A program made the position numbers and the translations under genes. Below are positions 35,629 to 45,958 of a DNA stretch of 53,584 nt, piece after piece; position 1 is the first letter of the stretch; each line of letters opens with the position of its first letter. Below the pieces are notes generated by a model. The model was not told the origin of the DNA and ran no database searches. It saw only the letters and a list, made by a program, of their open reading frames with translations. The stretch spans positions 1 to 53,584 of the forward strand of contig QCTP01000008.1 of NCBI GenBank assembly GCA_003211115.1. Reading direction: 5' to 3'. The stretch is from Prochlorococcus sp. AG-673-M19. GTDB lineage: Bacteria > Cyanobacteriota > Cyanobacteriia > PCC-6307 > Cyanobiaceae.

Positions 35629-38600
35629 TTAATCTTCTGCATATTCAGAGTTCCCAAGTGATTCGTAAGTAGGTCTAGAAGGGGTATTCCTTCTCGGATT
35701 TACATCTTGCATTAAATCAACCTCCTTTCCTTCATCTGTATATACACCGATATCTAAACCCAATGATTGTAATTCTCTCATTAGAACTTTAAATGATTCC
35801 GGAGTACCTGGTCTAGGGATAGGTTTTCCTTTAACTATTGCATTTAAGGCTTCATTTCTTCCTTGCATATCATCTGATTTAACAGTTAATAATTCTTGCA
35901 AAGTATAAGCCGCACCATATGCTTCTAAAGCCCAAACCTCCATTTCACCAAGTCTCTGTCCACCTTGTTGGGCTTTACCTCCTAAGGGCTGCTGAGTAAC
36001 TAATGAGTATGGACCAGTTGATCTAGCATGAATCTTATCGTCTACAAGGTGAACAAGCTTTAGAAAATGAGAATATCCAACAGCAACAGGTTGATCAAAA
36101 GGTTCGCCGGTTCTTCCATCTTTAAGTAATAACTTTCCAGGATCTTTTGGGTTATAAACCCAATCCTTACCATCTTGCTTTGAGGCTTCTTCTAAGAATG
36201 CTTGAACAGTTTGATGTGATTTTTCAGCACCATACATCTCATCAAATGGGACAACTTTTACCCTACAATTTAAATTTGATGCCGCCCAGCCCATTAATAA
36301 TTCAAAAACCTGACCAACATTCATTCTACTTGGAACACCAAGAGGATTTAAAACAATATCAACTGGAGTGCCATCAGGTAAATATGGCATATCTTCTCTA
36401 GGTAAAATCCTACTAATTATGCCTTTATTACCATGCCTCCCAGCCATCTTGTCTCCTACTTGAATTTTTCTTCTTTGAGCAACATAAACTCTTACAACCA
36501 TATTTGCACCTGGAGGTAATTCATCTCCTTGCTCCCTCGTATAGATACGAACATCTAGAACTCTTCCTTTTTCTGTTTTAGGAACCCTAAGAGAGTTATC
36601 TCTAACATCGCGTGCTTTTTCACCAAATATAGCTCTCAAAAGTTTTTCTTCAGGTGGTTGGTCTGATTCTCCCTTTGGAGTAACTTTTCCCACGAGAATA
36701 TCACCGCTTTCTACAAAGGCGCCTGTTCTGATGATTCCCATTTCGTCAAGATTATTCAAACTTTCTTCTGAAATATTAGGAATTTCTCTAGTGATTTCTT
36801 CAGGACCTAATTTAGTTTGTCTAGCTTCTATTTCATATTTTTCTATATGTACAGAAGTATAAAGATCATCTGTAACCATCCTTTCACTTACTAATATTGC
36901 ATCTTCATAGTTGTAGCCTTCCCATGGCATGTAAGCAATTAAAACATTCTGTCCTAAAGCTATTTCACCACCTTCACAAGCCGAACCATCTGCGAGAACT
37001 TGACCAGATATAACTTGGTCTCCATTTTTTACTATTGGTCTTTGGTTTAGACAAGTATCTTGGTTAGATCTCTGATATTTCTGAAGGTAATGAACATGTT
37101 CATTACCTTCAACATCTTTTACTACTATTTCGTTCGCGTCAACATAAGAAACAATTCCATTTACTTTAGTGATTGGCACCATACCTGAGTCTCTAGCGAC
37201 TTGTGATTCTAATCCTGTTCCTACAAGAGGTCGTTCAGGTCTTAGTAGTGGAACCGCTTGACGCTGCATGTTGGAACCCATCAATGCTCTATTAGCATCG
37301 TCATGTTCCAAGAAAGGTATAAGAGAAGTGGCTACTGAAATAACTTGAACAGGAGAAAGTTGAACATAATCAACTTGATGAGGGGGTACTTTCTCGAAAT
37401 CTTGTCGATATCTTACTGGGATTAGATTTGCAAGTATATTCCCGCTTTTATCAGTGGCAACATCACCAGGTGCAACTCTACATTCATCCTCTAAGTCAGC
37501 TGATAAATAAACAGGCTTACCTTCTTTAATAACCCTACCTTTTTCAACTTCCCAAAAAGGGGTTTCAATAAAACCATACTCATTAACCCTTGCATGTGTT
37601 GCAAGAGAATTTATGAGTCCAGCATTTGGGCCTTCAGGAGTTTCAATAGGACATAATCTTCCATAGTGAGAAGGGTGAATATCTCTAACTGCAAAACCAG
37701 CTCTTTCTCTAGTAAGACCTCCTGGCCCTAATGCAGATATTCTTCTTTTATGAGTTAACTCAGCTAATGGATTTGTTTGATCCATAAATTGGCTTAGTTG
37801 ACTGGATCCAAAAAATTCTTTAATAGCTGCCACCAAAGGCTTGGGATTTACCAGCTGAGCTGGAGTAAGCGAATCAGTCTCGCCAACTGTCATTCTTTCC
37901 TTAATAATTCTTTCAAGTCGATTGAGGCCAACTCTAACTTGATTTTGTAAAAGTTCTCCAACAGATCTAACTCTTCTATTACCTAAATGATCAATATCAT
38001 CTAAGCTCGCTCCACCGATGTCAAGTTCCAAATTAATAAGATAATCAATTGTAGAAAGAACATCCTCATGAGTAAGGGTTCTGACATTATCTGGAACTGT
38101 TAATCTCAACTTTTTATTAATTTTATATCTACCAACTCTTCCTAAATCGTATCTTTTAGGATCAAAAAATCTACTATGTAAAAGTTGTTGCCCACCTGAA
38201 ACAGATGGGGGTTCTCCTGGACGTAATTTTTTATAAAGTTCTAATAATGCTTGATCTTCAGAATTTATACCCTCATCGTTAGCTGCATCAATTGATTGTT
38301 TATAAAACTCGGGATGTCTAAGTTTATCAACTACATCATTATCTGATAGGCCCATAGCTCTCATTAGGACATGAGCATTAATTTTCCTTGTTTTATCAAC
38401 TCTTACATAAAGCAAATTATTTTTGTCAGTTTCAAATTTTAGCCAAGCTCCTCTGTTAGGTATAACGCTAGCGTTATAAGTTCGTCTACCATTTTTATCC
38501 TGTTCATCTTTAAAATATACCCCTGGACTTCGTACTATTTGATTTACTATTACTCTTTCAGCTCCATTAATAATAAACGTTCCTCTTTCTGTCATTAAAG

Positions 38601-38922
38601 GGAGTTCACCAATAAAAACTTCTTGTTCTTTGATTTCTCCAGTTTCTTTGTTTATTAATCTGCAAGTGACGTACATTTGAGAAGCAAAAGTTGCATCTCT
38701 TCTCTTAGCTTCTTCAACATCGTGTCTTGGTCTTTTTAATCTATATTCTTCACCAATAAAATGTAGTTCTAGTTTGCCTGTGTAATCAGTAATTGGAGAA
38801 AAACTTTTTAATTCTTCAATCAAACCTTTTTCCAGAAACCATTTAAAGCTTGCCCTTTGTACTTCAACCAAATCTGGTAAATAAGTTGCTGTTTTAGCTA
38901 CCTGTAAAGCGCTACTGCTCAT
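35629..38922 (-). CDS. rpoB: RNA polymerase beta subunit
   Basis: A 1097-residue protein. The N terminus includes [20 protein letters not shown]. The rifampicin region is around [20 protein letters not shown] and [20 protein letters not shown]. The C-terminal catalytic and clamp parts are [20 protein letters not shown] and [20 protein letters not shown]. It is the first of rpoB-rpoC1-rpoC2. A 234-base gap to tatD upstream contains repeat structures that may form its leader. Confidence 0.98.
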   Translation of the reverse strand: MSSSALQVAKTATYLPDLVEVQRASFKWFLEKGLIEELKSFSPITDYTGKLELHFIGEEYRLKRPRHDVEEAKRRDATFASQMYVTCRLINKETGEIKEQEVFIGELPLMTERGTFIINGAERVIVNQIVRSPGVYFKDEQDKNGRRTYNASVIPNRGAWLKFETDKNNLLYVRVDKTRKINAHVLMRAMGLSDNDVVDKLRHPEFYKQSIDAANDEGINSEDQALLELYKKLRPGEPPSVSGGQQLLHSRFFDPKRYDLGRVGRYKINKKLRLTVPDNVRTLTHEDVLSTIDYLINLELDIGGASLDDIDHLGNRRVRSVGELLQNQVRVGLNRLERIIKERMTVGETDSLTPAQLVNPKPLVAAIKEFFGSSQLSQFMDQTNPLAELTHKRRISALGPGGLTRERAGFAVRDIHPSHYGRLCPIETPEGPNAGLINSLATHARVNEYGFIETPFWEVEKGRVIKEGKPVYLSADLEDECRVAPGDVATDKSGNILANLIPVRYRQDFEKVPPHQVDYVQLSPVQVISVATSLIPFLEHDDANRALMGSNMQRQAVPLLRPERPLVGTGLESQVARDSGMVPITKVNGIVSYVDANEIVVKDVEGNEHVHYLQKYQRSNQDTCLNQRPIVKNGDQVISGQVLADGSACEGGEIALGQNVLIAYMPWEGYNYEDAILVSERMVTDDLYTSVHIEKYEIEARQTKLGPEEITREIPNISEESLNNLDEMGIIRTGAFVESGDILVGKVTPKGESDQPPEEKLLRAIFGEKARDVRDNSLRVPKTEKGRVLDVRIYTREQGDELPPGANMVVRVYVAQRRKIQVGDKMAGRHGNKGIISRILPREDMPYLPDGTPVDIVLNPLGVPSRMNVGQVFELLMGWAASNLNCRVKVVPFDEMYGAEKSHQTVQAFLEEASKQDGKDWVYNPKDPGKLLLKDGRTGEPFDQPVAVGYSHFLKLVHLVDDKIHARSTGPYSLVTQQPLGGKAQQGGQRLGEMEVWALEAYGAAYTLQELLTVKSDDMQGRNEALNAIVKGKPIPRPGTPESFKVLMRELQSLGLDIGVYTDEGKEVDLMQDVNPRRNTPSRPTYESLGNSEYAED

Positions 38923-38989
38923 CCAAGAAAACCCGCCATTCAGTAAGATTTATTATTACTATAAAATTTCACTTAACTTTTAGGAGATT

Positions 38990-39034
38990 AATCAAGACTT
39001 TTTATTTGAAATCAAGACTTTAAGTCTTGATTTC
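38990..39034 (-). promoter_or_regulatory. Repeat/hairpin element in the rpoB upstream region
   Basis: AATCAAGACTT occurs at 38990-39000 and again at 39010-39020. The inverse, AGTCTTGATTTC, follows at 39023-39034. GAAATCAAGACT (39008-39019) and AGTCTTGATTTC form a perfect 12-pair stem with a 3-base loop. In the rpoB-sense RNA the first arm can pair with either of two downstream arms, so two hairpins exclude one another. The element lies 68-112 bases before the rpoB ATG. Function as attenuator, operator or tatD terminator is inferred. Confidence 0.45.
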
Positions 39035-39098
39035 AACAAATATCCTGGTTAATAATTAGCTTCAAATATTTAAAGTTAAAGTCAATAAAACTAAACTT

Positions 39099-39144
39099 TA
39101 ATTAGCTAATTACTAAAAATTAAAAAAATTTCCAGTAATTTTTA
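39099..39144 (-). terminator. Inverted repeats just after tatD
   Basis: TAAAAATTA (39114-39122) and TAATTTTTA (39136-39144) form a 9-pair A/T stem starting 13 bases after the tatD stop, with a T-rich run on the minus strand. Next to it TAATTAGCTAATTA (39099-39112) is a perfect 14-base palindrome. They may terminate the rpsT-tatD transcript before rpoB, but the A/T-only stem is weak evidence. Confidence 0.3.
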
Positions 39145-39156
39145 ATATTAACAGGT

Positions 39157-39957
39157 TTAGTGTAATTTTATCAAGTCAAATTTAAACAAATCTTCAGCAT
39201 TCCTAGATGACTCTTCAGCAATATTTTTTAATTCTGAAGATCTTAAATTAGCTAGAGACTTAGCAACACTTTCAACAAATGCAGGCTCATTTCTTTTGCC
39301 TCTATATGGGACAGGTGCTAAAAAGGGTGCATCTGTTTCTATTAGGTACCTATCACTAGGAACAATTCTTGCACATTCATGTATTTCATATGCTTTTGGG
39401 AATGTAACAATCCCGCTAAAACTTATATAGAAGCCCAAATCTAAAAATTGCTTCATCTCATCTGGTGTTCCTGTCCAACAATGAAGAACCCCTTTGGGAC
39501 ATTTACCTTGATTAGATAGCTCTTTACATATTTTTATCATCTCATTTGCAGCTTCTCTACAATGTATAATTACAGGCAAATCAAGTTCAAAGGCTAAGTT
39601 CATTTGAGGAACTAAGGCATCTATTTGAGTTTTGGTATTATCACTTTTAAAAAAGTCTAACCCTAACTCACCAATTGCAACAACTCTTGAATCTTTTTGA
39701 GCTGCATTTTTTAATATAGATTTAGAATTACATTCCCATTTCTCAGCTTCAAGAGGATGTAAACCAACTGAATAATACAACTCATCAAATTTTCGGCATA
39801 TTTTTTCTAATTTAGGGATTTCTGATAATTCACAACAAGCATGCAGTAGTTTTTTTACACCTATTGAACGCCATCTTGTAACAACCTCGTGAAGATCTTT
39901 CTCAAAGTTTTCAAATATCAAATGACAATGAGAATCTATGAGTTCAATATCGTTCAT
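39157..39957 (-). CDS. tatD: TatD-family metal-dependent deoxyribonuclease
   Basis: A 266-residue TIM-barrel hydrolase. Metal ligands are in IDSHCHLIFENF (His-x-His), AIGELGLDFFKS (Glu), LPVIIHCREAANEM, GVLHCWTGTPDEM and LIETDAPFLAPVPYRGKRNE. It is a 3'-5' nuclease implicated in DNA repair or turnover. It lies 14 bases after rpsT on the same strand, so the two are probably cotranscribed. Confidence 0.94.
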   Translation of the reverse strand: MNDIELIDSHCHLIFENFEKDLHEVVTRWRSIGVKKLLHACCELSEIPKLEKICRKFDELYYSVGLHPLEAEKWECNSKSILKNAAQKDSRVVAIGELGLDFFKSDNTKTQIDALVPQMNLAFELDLPVIIHCREAANEMIKICKELSNQGKCPKGVLHCWTGTPDEMKQFLDLGFYISFSGIVTFPKAYEIHECARIVPSDRYLIETDAPFLAPVPYRGKRNEPAFVESVAKSLANLRSSELKNIAEESSRNAEDLFKFDLIKLH

Positions 39958-39971
39958 ATTTGCTTACTTAT

Positions 39972-40262
39972 TTAATTGGTAAGAAAATTTTTAACTAATT
40001 TATTGATTCTTGATTTTTTATTAGCACCGTTGTTCTTATGTAGAACATTTTTTTTGACTGCCTTATCAATAAGACTGAAAGCCTGATTAACACTTAATTG
40101 AACTAAATCTTTATTATCTGAATTAGGGTCCTGCTTATATTTTTCACAGTTAGCTAATGTTTTTTTAGTTAGTGTTCTTACTGTTGATTTATATGATTTA
40201 TTAACTAAACGATTTCTTTCAGCAACTTGGATTCTCTTTTTCGCTGATTTATTATTGGCCAC
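39972..40262 (-). CDS. rpsT: 30S ribosomal protein S20
   Basis: 96 residues when started at the GTG at 40262, giving MANNKSAKKRIQVAERNRLV, the canonical S20 start (the family usually begins M-A-N-x-K-S-A-x-K-R). The frame is open to 40319 but the added 19 residues are not family-like. It contains NKSYKSTVRTLTKKTLANCE and the C-terminal KKNVLHKNNGANKKSRINKL. It binds 16S rRNA in the body of the small subunit. Confidence 0.95.
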   Translation of the reverse strand: MANNKSAKKRIQVAERNRLVNKSYKSTVRTLTKKTLANCEKYKQDPNSDNKDLVQLSVNQAFSLIDKAVKKNVLHKNNGANKKSRINKLVKNFLTN

Positions 40263-40388
40263 AGAAGTTAAATTTAAATTTGAAATTGTATCATACCAAA
40301 GAATTAGTCCACTAATCAATAATATATAATCTAATTTAAATCAGTTAATTACAAATCAATCAATTGAATTTTAAAAATATTTAAGAAT
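40263..40388. promoter_or_regulatory. Divergent promoter region of rpsT and hisD
   Basis: A perfect TATAAT at 40325-40330 on the plus strand suits hisD, with a leader of about 50 bases. On the minus strand TATGAT (40295-40290) suits rpsT, with an inverted repeat ATTAGT-CC-ACTAAT at 40303-40316 just upstream of it. These are motif matches only. Confidence 0.35.
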
Positions 40389-41675
40389 ATGAAGATTATA
40401 AATAATAAAGACAAGGCTATCCAGGAATTGAGAAGAATTTCTCAAAGGACTACCTCCGGCAACAATAAAAAAATAACTTCTATAGTTGAAGATATTCTTC
40501 AAGAAGTAAAAGTATATGGAGATAAAGCTGTAGAAAAATATACAAAAAAATTTGATGGCTTCCATCCTAAACCAATGCGAATAAGAACTAAAGATTTAAA
40601 GTCTGCATGGGAAGAGACAGATCATCAATTGAAAAAATCATTAGAAATTGCCTATCAAAGAATCAAAAAATTCCATGAAAAAGAAATCCCTGAATCATTC
40701 ACTATTAAAGGAGAACATGGTGACTCTGTCCAAAGAAGATGGATGCCTGTAAAAAAAGCTGGCTTATATATTCCAGGAGGAAGAGCGGCATATCCAAGTA
40801 CAGTTTTAATGAATGCGATACCTGCGAAAGTAGCTGGAGTCAAGGAAATTTCAATGGTTTCTCCCGGTAATAAAAAAGGGGTTATAAATAAAACAGTTTT
40901 AGCTGCTGCTTATTTATCAGGTGTTGATAAAGTTTTTAGAATCGGCGGAGCACAGGCAATTGGAGCTTTGGCATTTGGCACAAATCAAATAAATAAAGTT
41001 GATGTAATTTCAGGGCCTGGAAATATCTATGTTACAACTGCTAAAAAGTTAATTTATGGGTTTACTGGAATTGATTCGTTAGCAGGTCCAAGCGAAATTT
41101 TAATCATCGCTGATAGAACAGCAAAGAGTTCTCAAATAGCATCAGATCTATTAGCGCAGGCAGAGCATGACCCATTGGCTTCCTCAATACTTTTAACGAC
41201 ATCAAATGATCAAGCTCAAGAAGTTTTTGATGAAGTTTTTAAGAAAATAGAGGATCACCCAAGAAAAGAAATTTGTATCCAATCAATTAAGAATTGGGGA
41301 TTAATTGCTATCTGCGATAATTTAGAATCATGTATTGAACTAAGCAACGATTTTGCTCCAGAACATTTAGAAATAATTACTAGCGATCCAAACAAAACTC
41401 TTGAAAAGATTGAAAATGCCGGTGCTATTTTTCTTGGGCAATGGACACCAGAGGCTGTAGGAGATTATTTAGCGGGGCCAAATCACACTTTACCCACAAG
41501 CGGAAATGCAAGATTTAGTGGTTCATTAGGTGTTGAAACTTTTATGAAGAATACTTCAGTAATTAAATTTAATGAAAAAAGTCTAAAAATAAACAGTTTG
41601 GATATTATAAATTTAGCAAAAAGTGAAGGCTTACATAGTCATGCAAATTCAGTGAAAATTAGATTTGAAGATTAA
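40389..41675 (+). CDS. hisD: Histidinol dehydrogenase
   Basis: A 428-residue NAD- and zinc-dependent enzyme that oxidises histidinol to histidine in two steps. Family motifs include [20 protein letters not shown] near residue 128, [13 protein letters not shown] near 185, [18 protein letters not shown] near 215, [11 protein letters not shown] near 240 and the catalytic/zinc region [19 protein letters not shown]. It is a lone gene, with no other his gene nearby. It shares stop-codon bases with rpiA on the other strand. Confidence 0.96.
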   Translation: MKIINNKDKAIQELRRISQRTTSGNNKKITSIVEDILQEVKVYGDKAVEKYTKKFDGFHPKPMRIRTKDLKSAWEETDHQLKKSLEIAYQRIKKFHEKEIPESFTIKGEHGDSVQRRWMPVKKAGLYIPGGRAAYPSTVLMNAIPAKVAGVKEISMVSPGNKKGVINKTVLAAAYLSGVDKVFRIGGAQAIGALAFGTNQINKVDVISGPGNIYVTTAKKLIYGFTGIDSLAGPSEILIIADRTAKSSQIASDLLAQAEHDPLASSILLTTSNDQAQEVFDEVFKKIEDHPRKEICIQSIKNWGLIAICDNLESCIELSNDFAPEHLEIITSDPNKTLEKIENAGAIFLGQWTPEAVGDYLAGPNHTLPTSGNARFSGSLGVETFMKNTSVIKFNEKSLKINSLDIINLAKSEGLHSHANSVKIRFED

Positions 41676-42385
41676 TTCCCCTTAGAAGGTGAAAATAATA
41701 CAGGACTGTTTTGCTCAATTTTACCTACTAAAACCTTATCTGTTAAATCAACAAATAATCCATTTTCCAGAACTCCAGGAATATTATTTATACACATTTC
41801 TAAATTTTTTGGATCTTTTATACCATCTTTAAATAGAACATCCAAAATCAAGTTACCTTGGTCGGTGACAACTGGGCCTGCTTTTTTCAATGCCATTCTT
41901 AGATTAGAAATTCCACCCATTTCTGAAATTATATCCTTCACCTGTTTCCAAGCAGAAGGCAAAACCTCTACAGGGAGAGGGAAAACTTGGTTTAAATTTT
42001 GTACTAGTTTTGTTTCATCAACAACAATTAATAATTTATTTGCTTTGGACGCAACCAATTTTTCTCGTACATGACAAGCTCCTCCACCCTTTATTAGTTG
42101 GAAATCAGGATCTACTTCATCCGCTCCATCAATAGCTATATCAATTTGAGTAACTGAGGCTAAATCAATTAATGGGATATTAAGTTCTAGTGCTAAAACC
42201 TCTGATTGAAATGAGGTTGGAACTCCTCTAATATTTTTCAATTTTCCAGTTTTAATTTGCTCAGCAAGACTTTTTATCATAAGTGCTGCTGTTGAGCCTG
42301 ATCCTAGGCCCACGATCATTCCATCCTCTACTTCTTTAACAGCTGCATCAGCAACTATTTGTTTCATCTGATTCTGTAAATCCAA
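41672..42385 (-). CDS. rpiA: Ribose-5-phosphate isomerase A
   Basis: A 237-residue enzyme interconverting ribose 5-phosphate and ribulose 5-phosphate in the Calvin and pentose phosphate cycles. Motifs are [20 protein letters not shown] near residue 22, [20 protein letters not shown] near 85 and [20 protein letters not shown] with the catalytic Glu and Lys. It follows the HtrA gene by 48 bases on the same strand. Confidence 0.96.
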   Translation of the reverse strand: MDLQNQMKQIVADAAVKEVEDGMIVGLGSGSTAALMIKSLAEQIKTGKLKNIRGVPTSFQSEVLALELNIPLIDLASVTQIDIAIDGADEVDPDFQLIKGGGACHVREKLVASKANKLLIVVDETKLVQNLNQVFPLPVEVLPSAWKQVKDIISEMGGISNLRMALKKAGPVVTDQGNLILDVLFKDGIKDPKNLEMCINNIPGVLENGLFVDLTDKVLVGKIEQNSPVLFSPSKGN

Positions 42386-42433
42386 AATGTTTTCAACCTG
42401 AAGTTTATAGAATATTAAATTTCAACAAATGAC

Positions 42434-43612
<1,179 letters not shown>

Positions 43613-43649
43613 TTACTAATGTTGTTTTTTTGTTTACATCAATAAATAC

Positions 43650-43690
43650 ATATAATATGTTTTTCAAAAAACATTTTATTATGTGAAAAT
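43650..43690 (+). promoter_or_regulatory. TATAAT box inside an inverted repeat, rimP operon promoter candidate
   Basis: A consensus TATAAT lies at 43651-43656 on the plus strand, 64 bases before the rimP start. It forms the left flank of an imperfect inverted repeat centred on ATGTTTT-TCAA-AAAACAT (43657-43674) and extended outward by ACATATAAT/TTTATTATGT. A start near 43663 would place a hairpin at the very 5' end of the mRNA. Motif-based only. Confidence 0.35.
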
Positions 43691-43720
43691 AATCAATATC
43701 TTTAAAATATACTTAAAAAA

Positions 43721-44188
43721 TTGGATAAAGAATGTAAAAACAATTTAGAAATTCTTCTTCAAAAAGCAGCTAAAGAATTTAATGTAAAGATTAATAGTTT
43801 AAATTTTCTGACAAATCAAAGCCCAATAATTATAAAAATTATTATAAGCAAAACCAACAAAGATGATATTACTTTAAACGATTGTGCAAAGTTCAATAAC
43901 CCAGCATCCGCTGTAATAGAAAATTCAAATCTTTTAAAATGTTCATATGTTTTAGAAATTAGTAGTCAAGGGGTCAGTGATGAATTAACCTCAGAAAGAG
44001 ACTTCAAAACTTTTAAAGGTTTTCCAGTTAATGTTGAGTTAAACCAAAAAAATTCAAAAATAAATTTTTTAAATGGTTTACTTTATGAAAAGTCTAAAGA
44101 TTATTTAGCCATTAACATAAAAGGTAAGATAAAAAAAATACCTTTTAATGAAGTACTAAAGGTTAGTCTTTGTACTTTAAAAGACTAA
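43721..44188 (+). CDS. rimP: Ribosome maturation factor RimP
   Basis: A 155-residue protein (YhbC/DUF150). The N-terminal domain is [20 protein letters not shown] and the core signature is [20 protein letters not shown] then [14 protein letters not shown] near residues 78-110. The C-terminal SH3-like part is [20 protein letters not shown]. It helps assemble the 30S subunit. The start is TTG at 43721; no ATG is available in frame. It is the first of rimP-nusA-ylxR-infB. Confidence 0.9.
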   Translation: MDKECKNNLEILLQKAAKEFNVKINSLNFLTNQSPIIIKIIISKTNKDDITLNDCAKFNNPASAVIENSNLLKCSYVLEISSQGVSDELTSERDFKTFKGFPVNVELNQKNSKINFLNGLLYEKSKDYLAINIKGKIKKIPFNEVLKVSLCTLKD

Positions 44189-44225
44189 ATTTATTTTCAA
44201 CTATTATTTATTTTACCCATCATAG

Positions 44226-45629
44226 ATGGCATTAGTAATTCTCCCAGGTTTAAACAATCTTATCGAAGACATAAGTGAGGAAAAAAAATTACCTCCTCAC
44301 GTTGTGGAATCAGCTTTACGTGAAGCCTTACTTAAAGGTTACGAAAAATATAGAAGAACCTTCTACATTGGAGTAAAAGAAGATCCATTTGATGAAGAAT
44401 ACTTTAATAACTTTGATGTAGGACTCGATCTAGATGAAGAAGGTTATCGAATTTTATCAAGTAAAATAATTGTTGAAGAGGTTGAAAGCGAAGATCATCA
44501 AATATCTCTTCAGGAAGTTAAACAAGTAGCTGATGATGCTCAAATAGGTGACACTGTTGTTTTAGATGTCACCCCAGAAAAAGAAGATTTTGGCAGAATG
44601 GCCGCCTCAACTACCAAGCAAGTATTGGCTCAAAAGTTGAGAGATCAACAAAGAAAAATGATCCAGGAAGAATTCGCAGATTTAGAAGATCCTGTTTTAA
44701 CAGCAAGAGTTATAAGATTTGAAAGACAGTCTGTAATCATGGGTGTTAGCTCAGGTATAGGTAGGCCAGAAGTTGAAGCTGAACTTCCTAAAAGAGATCA
44801 ATTGCCGAATGACAATTATAGAGCTAATGCAACATTCAAAGTATTTCTCAAAGAAGTTAGTGAAATAGCCAGAAAAGGTCCTCAACTCTTTGTGAGTAGA
44901 GCTAATGCAGGTTTAGTAGTTTATTTATTTGAGAATGAAGTCCCAGAAATTCAGGAAGGTACTGTAAAAATTGTTGCTGTTTCAAGAGAAGCAAATCCTC
45001 CCTCGAGAGCTGTTGGCCCAAGGACTAAAGTTGCCGTAGATAGCATTGAAAAAGAAGTAGATCCAGTAGGAGCTTGCATCGGTGCAAGAGGAGCCAGAAT
45101 TCAACAAGTAGTAAACGAATTAAGGGGAGAAAAGATAGATGTCATAAAGTGGTCTTCTGATCCTATTCAATACATATTAAATTCTTTGAGCCCCGCTAAA
45201 GTTGACCTTGTAAGGCTAGTTGATCCCGAAGGACAACATGCTCATGTTTTGGTTCCTCCTGATCAATTGAGTCTTGCTATAGGAAGAGAAGGTCAAAATG
45301 TACGTCTTGCCGCTAGATTAACCGGATGGAAAATAGACGTAAAAAATTCCCATGAATATGATCAGGAGGCAGAAGACAATGCGGTAGCAGAATTAATTGT
45401 ACAAAGGGAGGAAGAAGAGAATCTCCAAAGAGAATCTGAACAGAGATTGGAGGCGGAGCAAGCAGCAAGAGCTGCAGAAGATGCGAGATTAAGGGAACTT
45501 TATCCTCTCCCTGAAGATGATGAGGAATATGAAGATGAAATATTCGAAGAGGAAGCTTTTTCTGAAAGCAATGAAATGAAAAATTTGAAACAAGATGAAC
45601 TATTGTCTTCAGAGGAGAAAACACGGTGA
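44226..45629 (+). CDS. nusA: Transcription termination/antitermination factor NusA
   Basis: A 467-residue protein. The N-terminal polymerase-binding domain includes KLPPHVVESALREALLKGYE. An S1 domain is around QEEFADLEDPVLTARVIRFE. Two KH domains follow: CIGARGARIQQVVNELRGEK near residue 285 and SLAIGREGQNVRLAARLTGW near 350. A long acidic tail rich in Glu and Ala replaces the C-terminal repeats of enterobacterial NusA. It follows rimP by 37 bases and overlaps ylxR by 4. Confidence 0.97.
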   Translation: MALVILPGLNNLIEDISEEKKLPPHVVESALREALLKGYEKYRRTFYIGVKEDPFDEEYFNNFDVGLDLDEEGYRILSSKIIVEEVESEDHQISLQEVKQVADDAQIGDTVVLDVTPEKEDFGRMAASTTKQVLAQKLRDQQRKMIQEEFADLEDPVLTARVIRFERQSVIMGVSSGIGRPEVEAELPKRDQLPNDNYRANATFKVFLKEVSEIARKGPQLFVSRANAGLVVYLFENEVPEIQEGTVKIVAVSREANPPSRAVGPRTKVAVDSIEKEVDPVGACIGARGARIQQVVNELRGEKIDVIKWSSDPIQYILNSLSPAKVDLVRLVDPEGQHAHVLVPPDQLSLAIGREGQNVRLAARLTGWKIDVKNSHEYDQEAEDNAVAELIVQREEEENLQRESEQRLEAEQAARAAEDARLRELYPLPEDDEEYEDEIFEEEAFSESNEMKNLKQDELLSSEEKTR

Positions 45630-45886
45630 TACAGAAATCTCCTGTTATGCGTAAGTGTATTTCCTGCAGGACAACTTTTGATAGAAATAATCTTATTAAG
45701 ATTACCAATGATCACAATTTGGGAATAATGGTCAACCAAGGTATGGGTCGTTCTGCTTACATTTGTAAATCAAAAAAATGTTATACAGACTCTAAACTTA
45801 AAAAAAAGCTTCAAAAAGCTTTAAAAAGTATTTTAAACCCTGATTTTTTTGATATTTTTGAAAGGGAAATTGCAAACTATAAATAA
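45626..45886 (+). CDS. ylxR: YlxR family RNA-binding protein (DUF448)
   Basis: An 86-residue protein started at GTG (45626) overlapping the nusA stop. Family motifs: MRKCISCRTTFDRNNLIKIT at the start and GRSAYICKSKKCYTDSKLKK near residue 47. It is regularly found between nusA and infB. It is basic and probably binds RNA. A CCC-GAAA-GGG mini-hairpin (45891-45900) lies just after the stop, before infB. Confidence 0.88.
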   Translation: MIQKSPVMRKCISCRTTFDRNNLIKITNDHNLGIMVNQGMGRSAYICKSKKCYTDSKLKKKLQKALKSILNPDFFDIFEREIANYK

Positions 45887-45958
45887 CTATCCCGAAAGGG
45901 CATATAATTAAAATTACATTCTCTTAAAATTTCAAAAAAAGAGTAACATTCAGACTAA

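Noticed and set aside
45313-45739. Two overlapping minus-strand ORFs opposite nusA and ylxR.
   Set aside because: Antisense shadows of the acidic NusA tail and the YlxR start, with no family features or ribosome site.
45891-45900. CCC-GAAA-GGG hairpin between ylxR and infB as a terminator.
   Set aside because: Three-pair stem without a T tract inside a same-direction operon.
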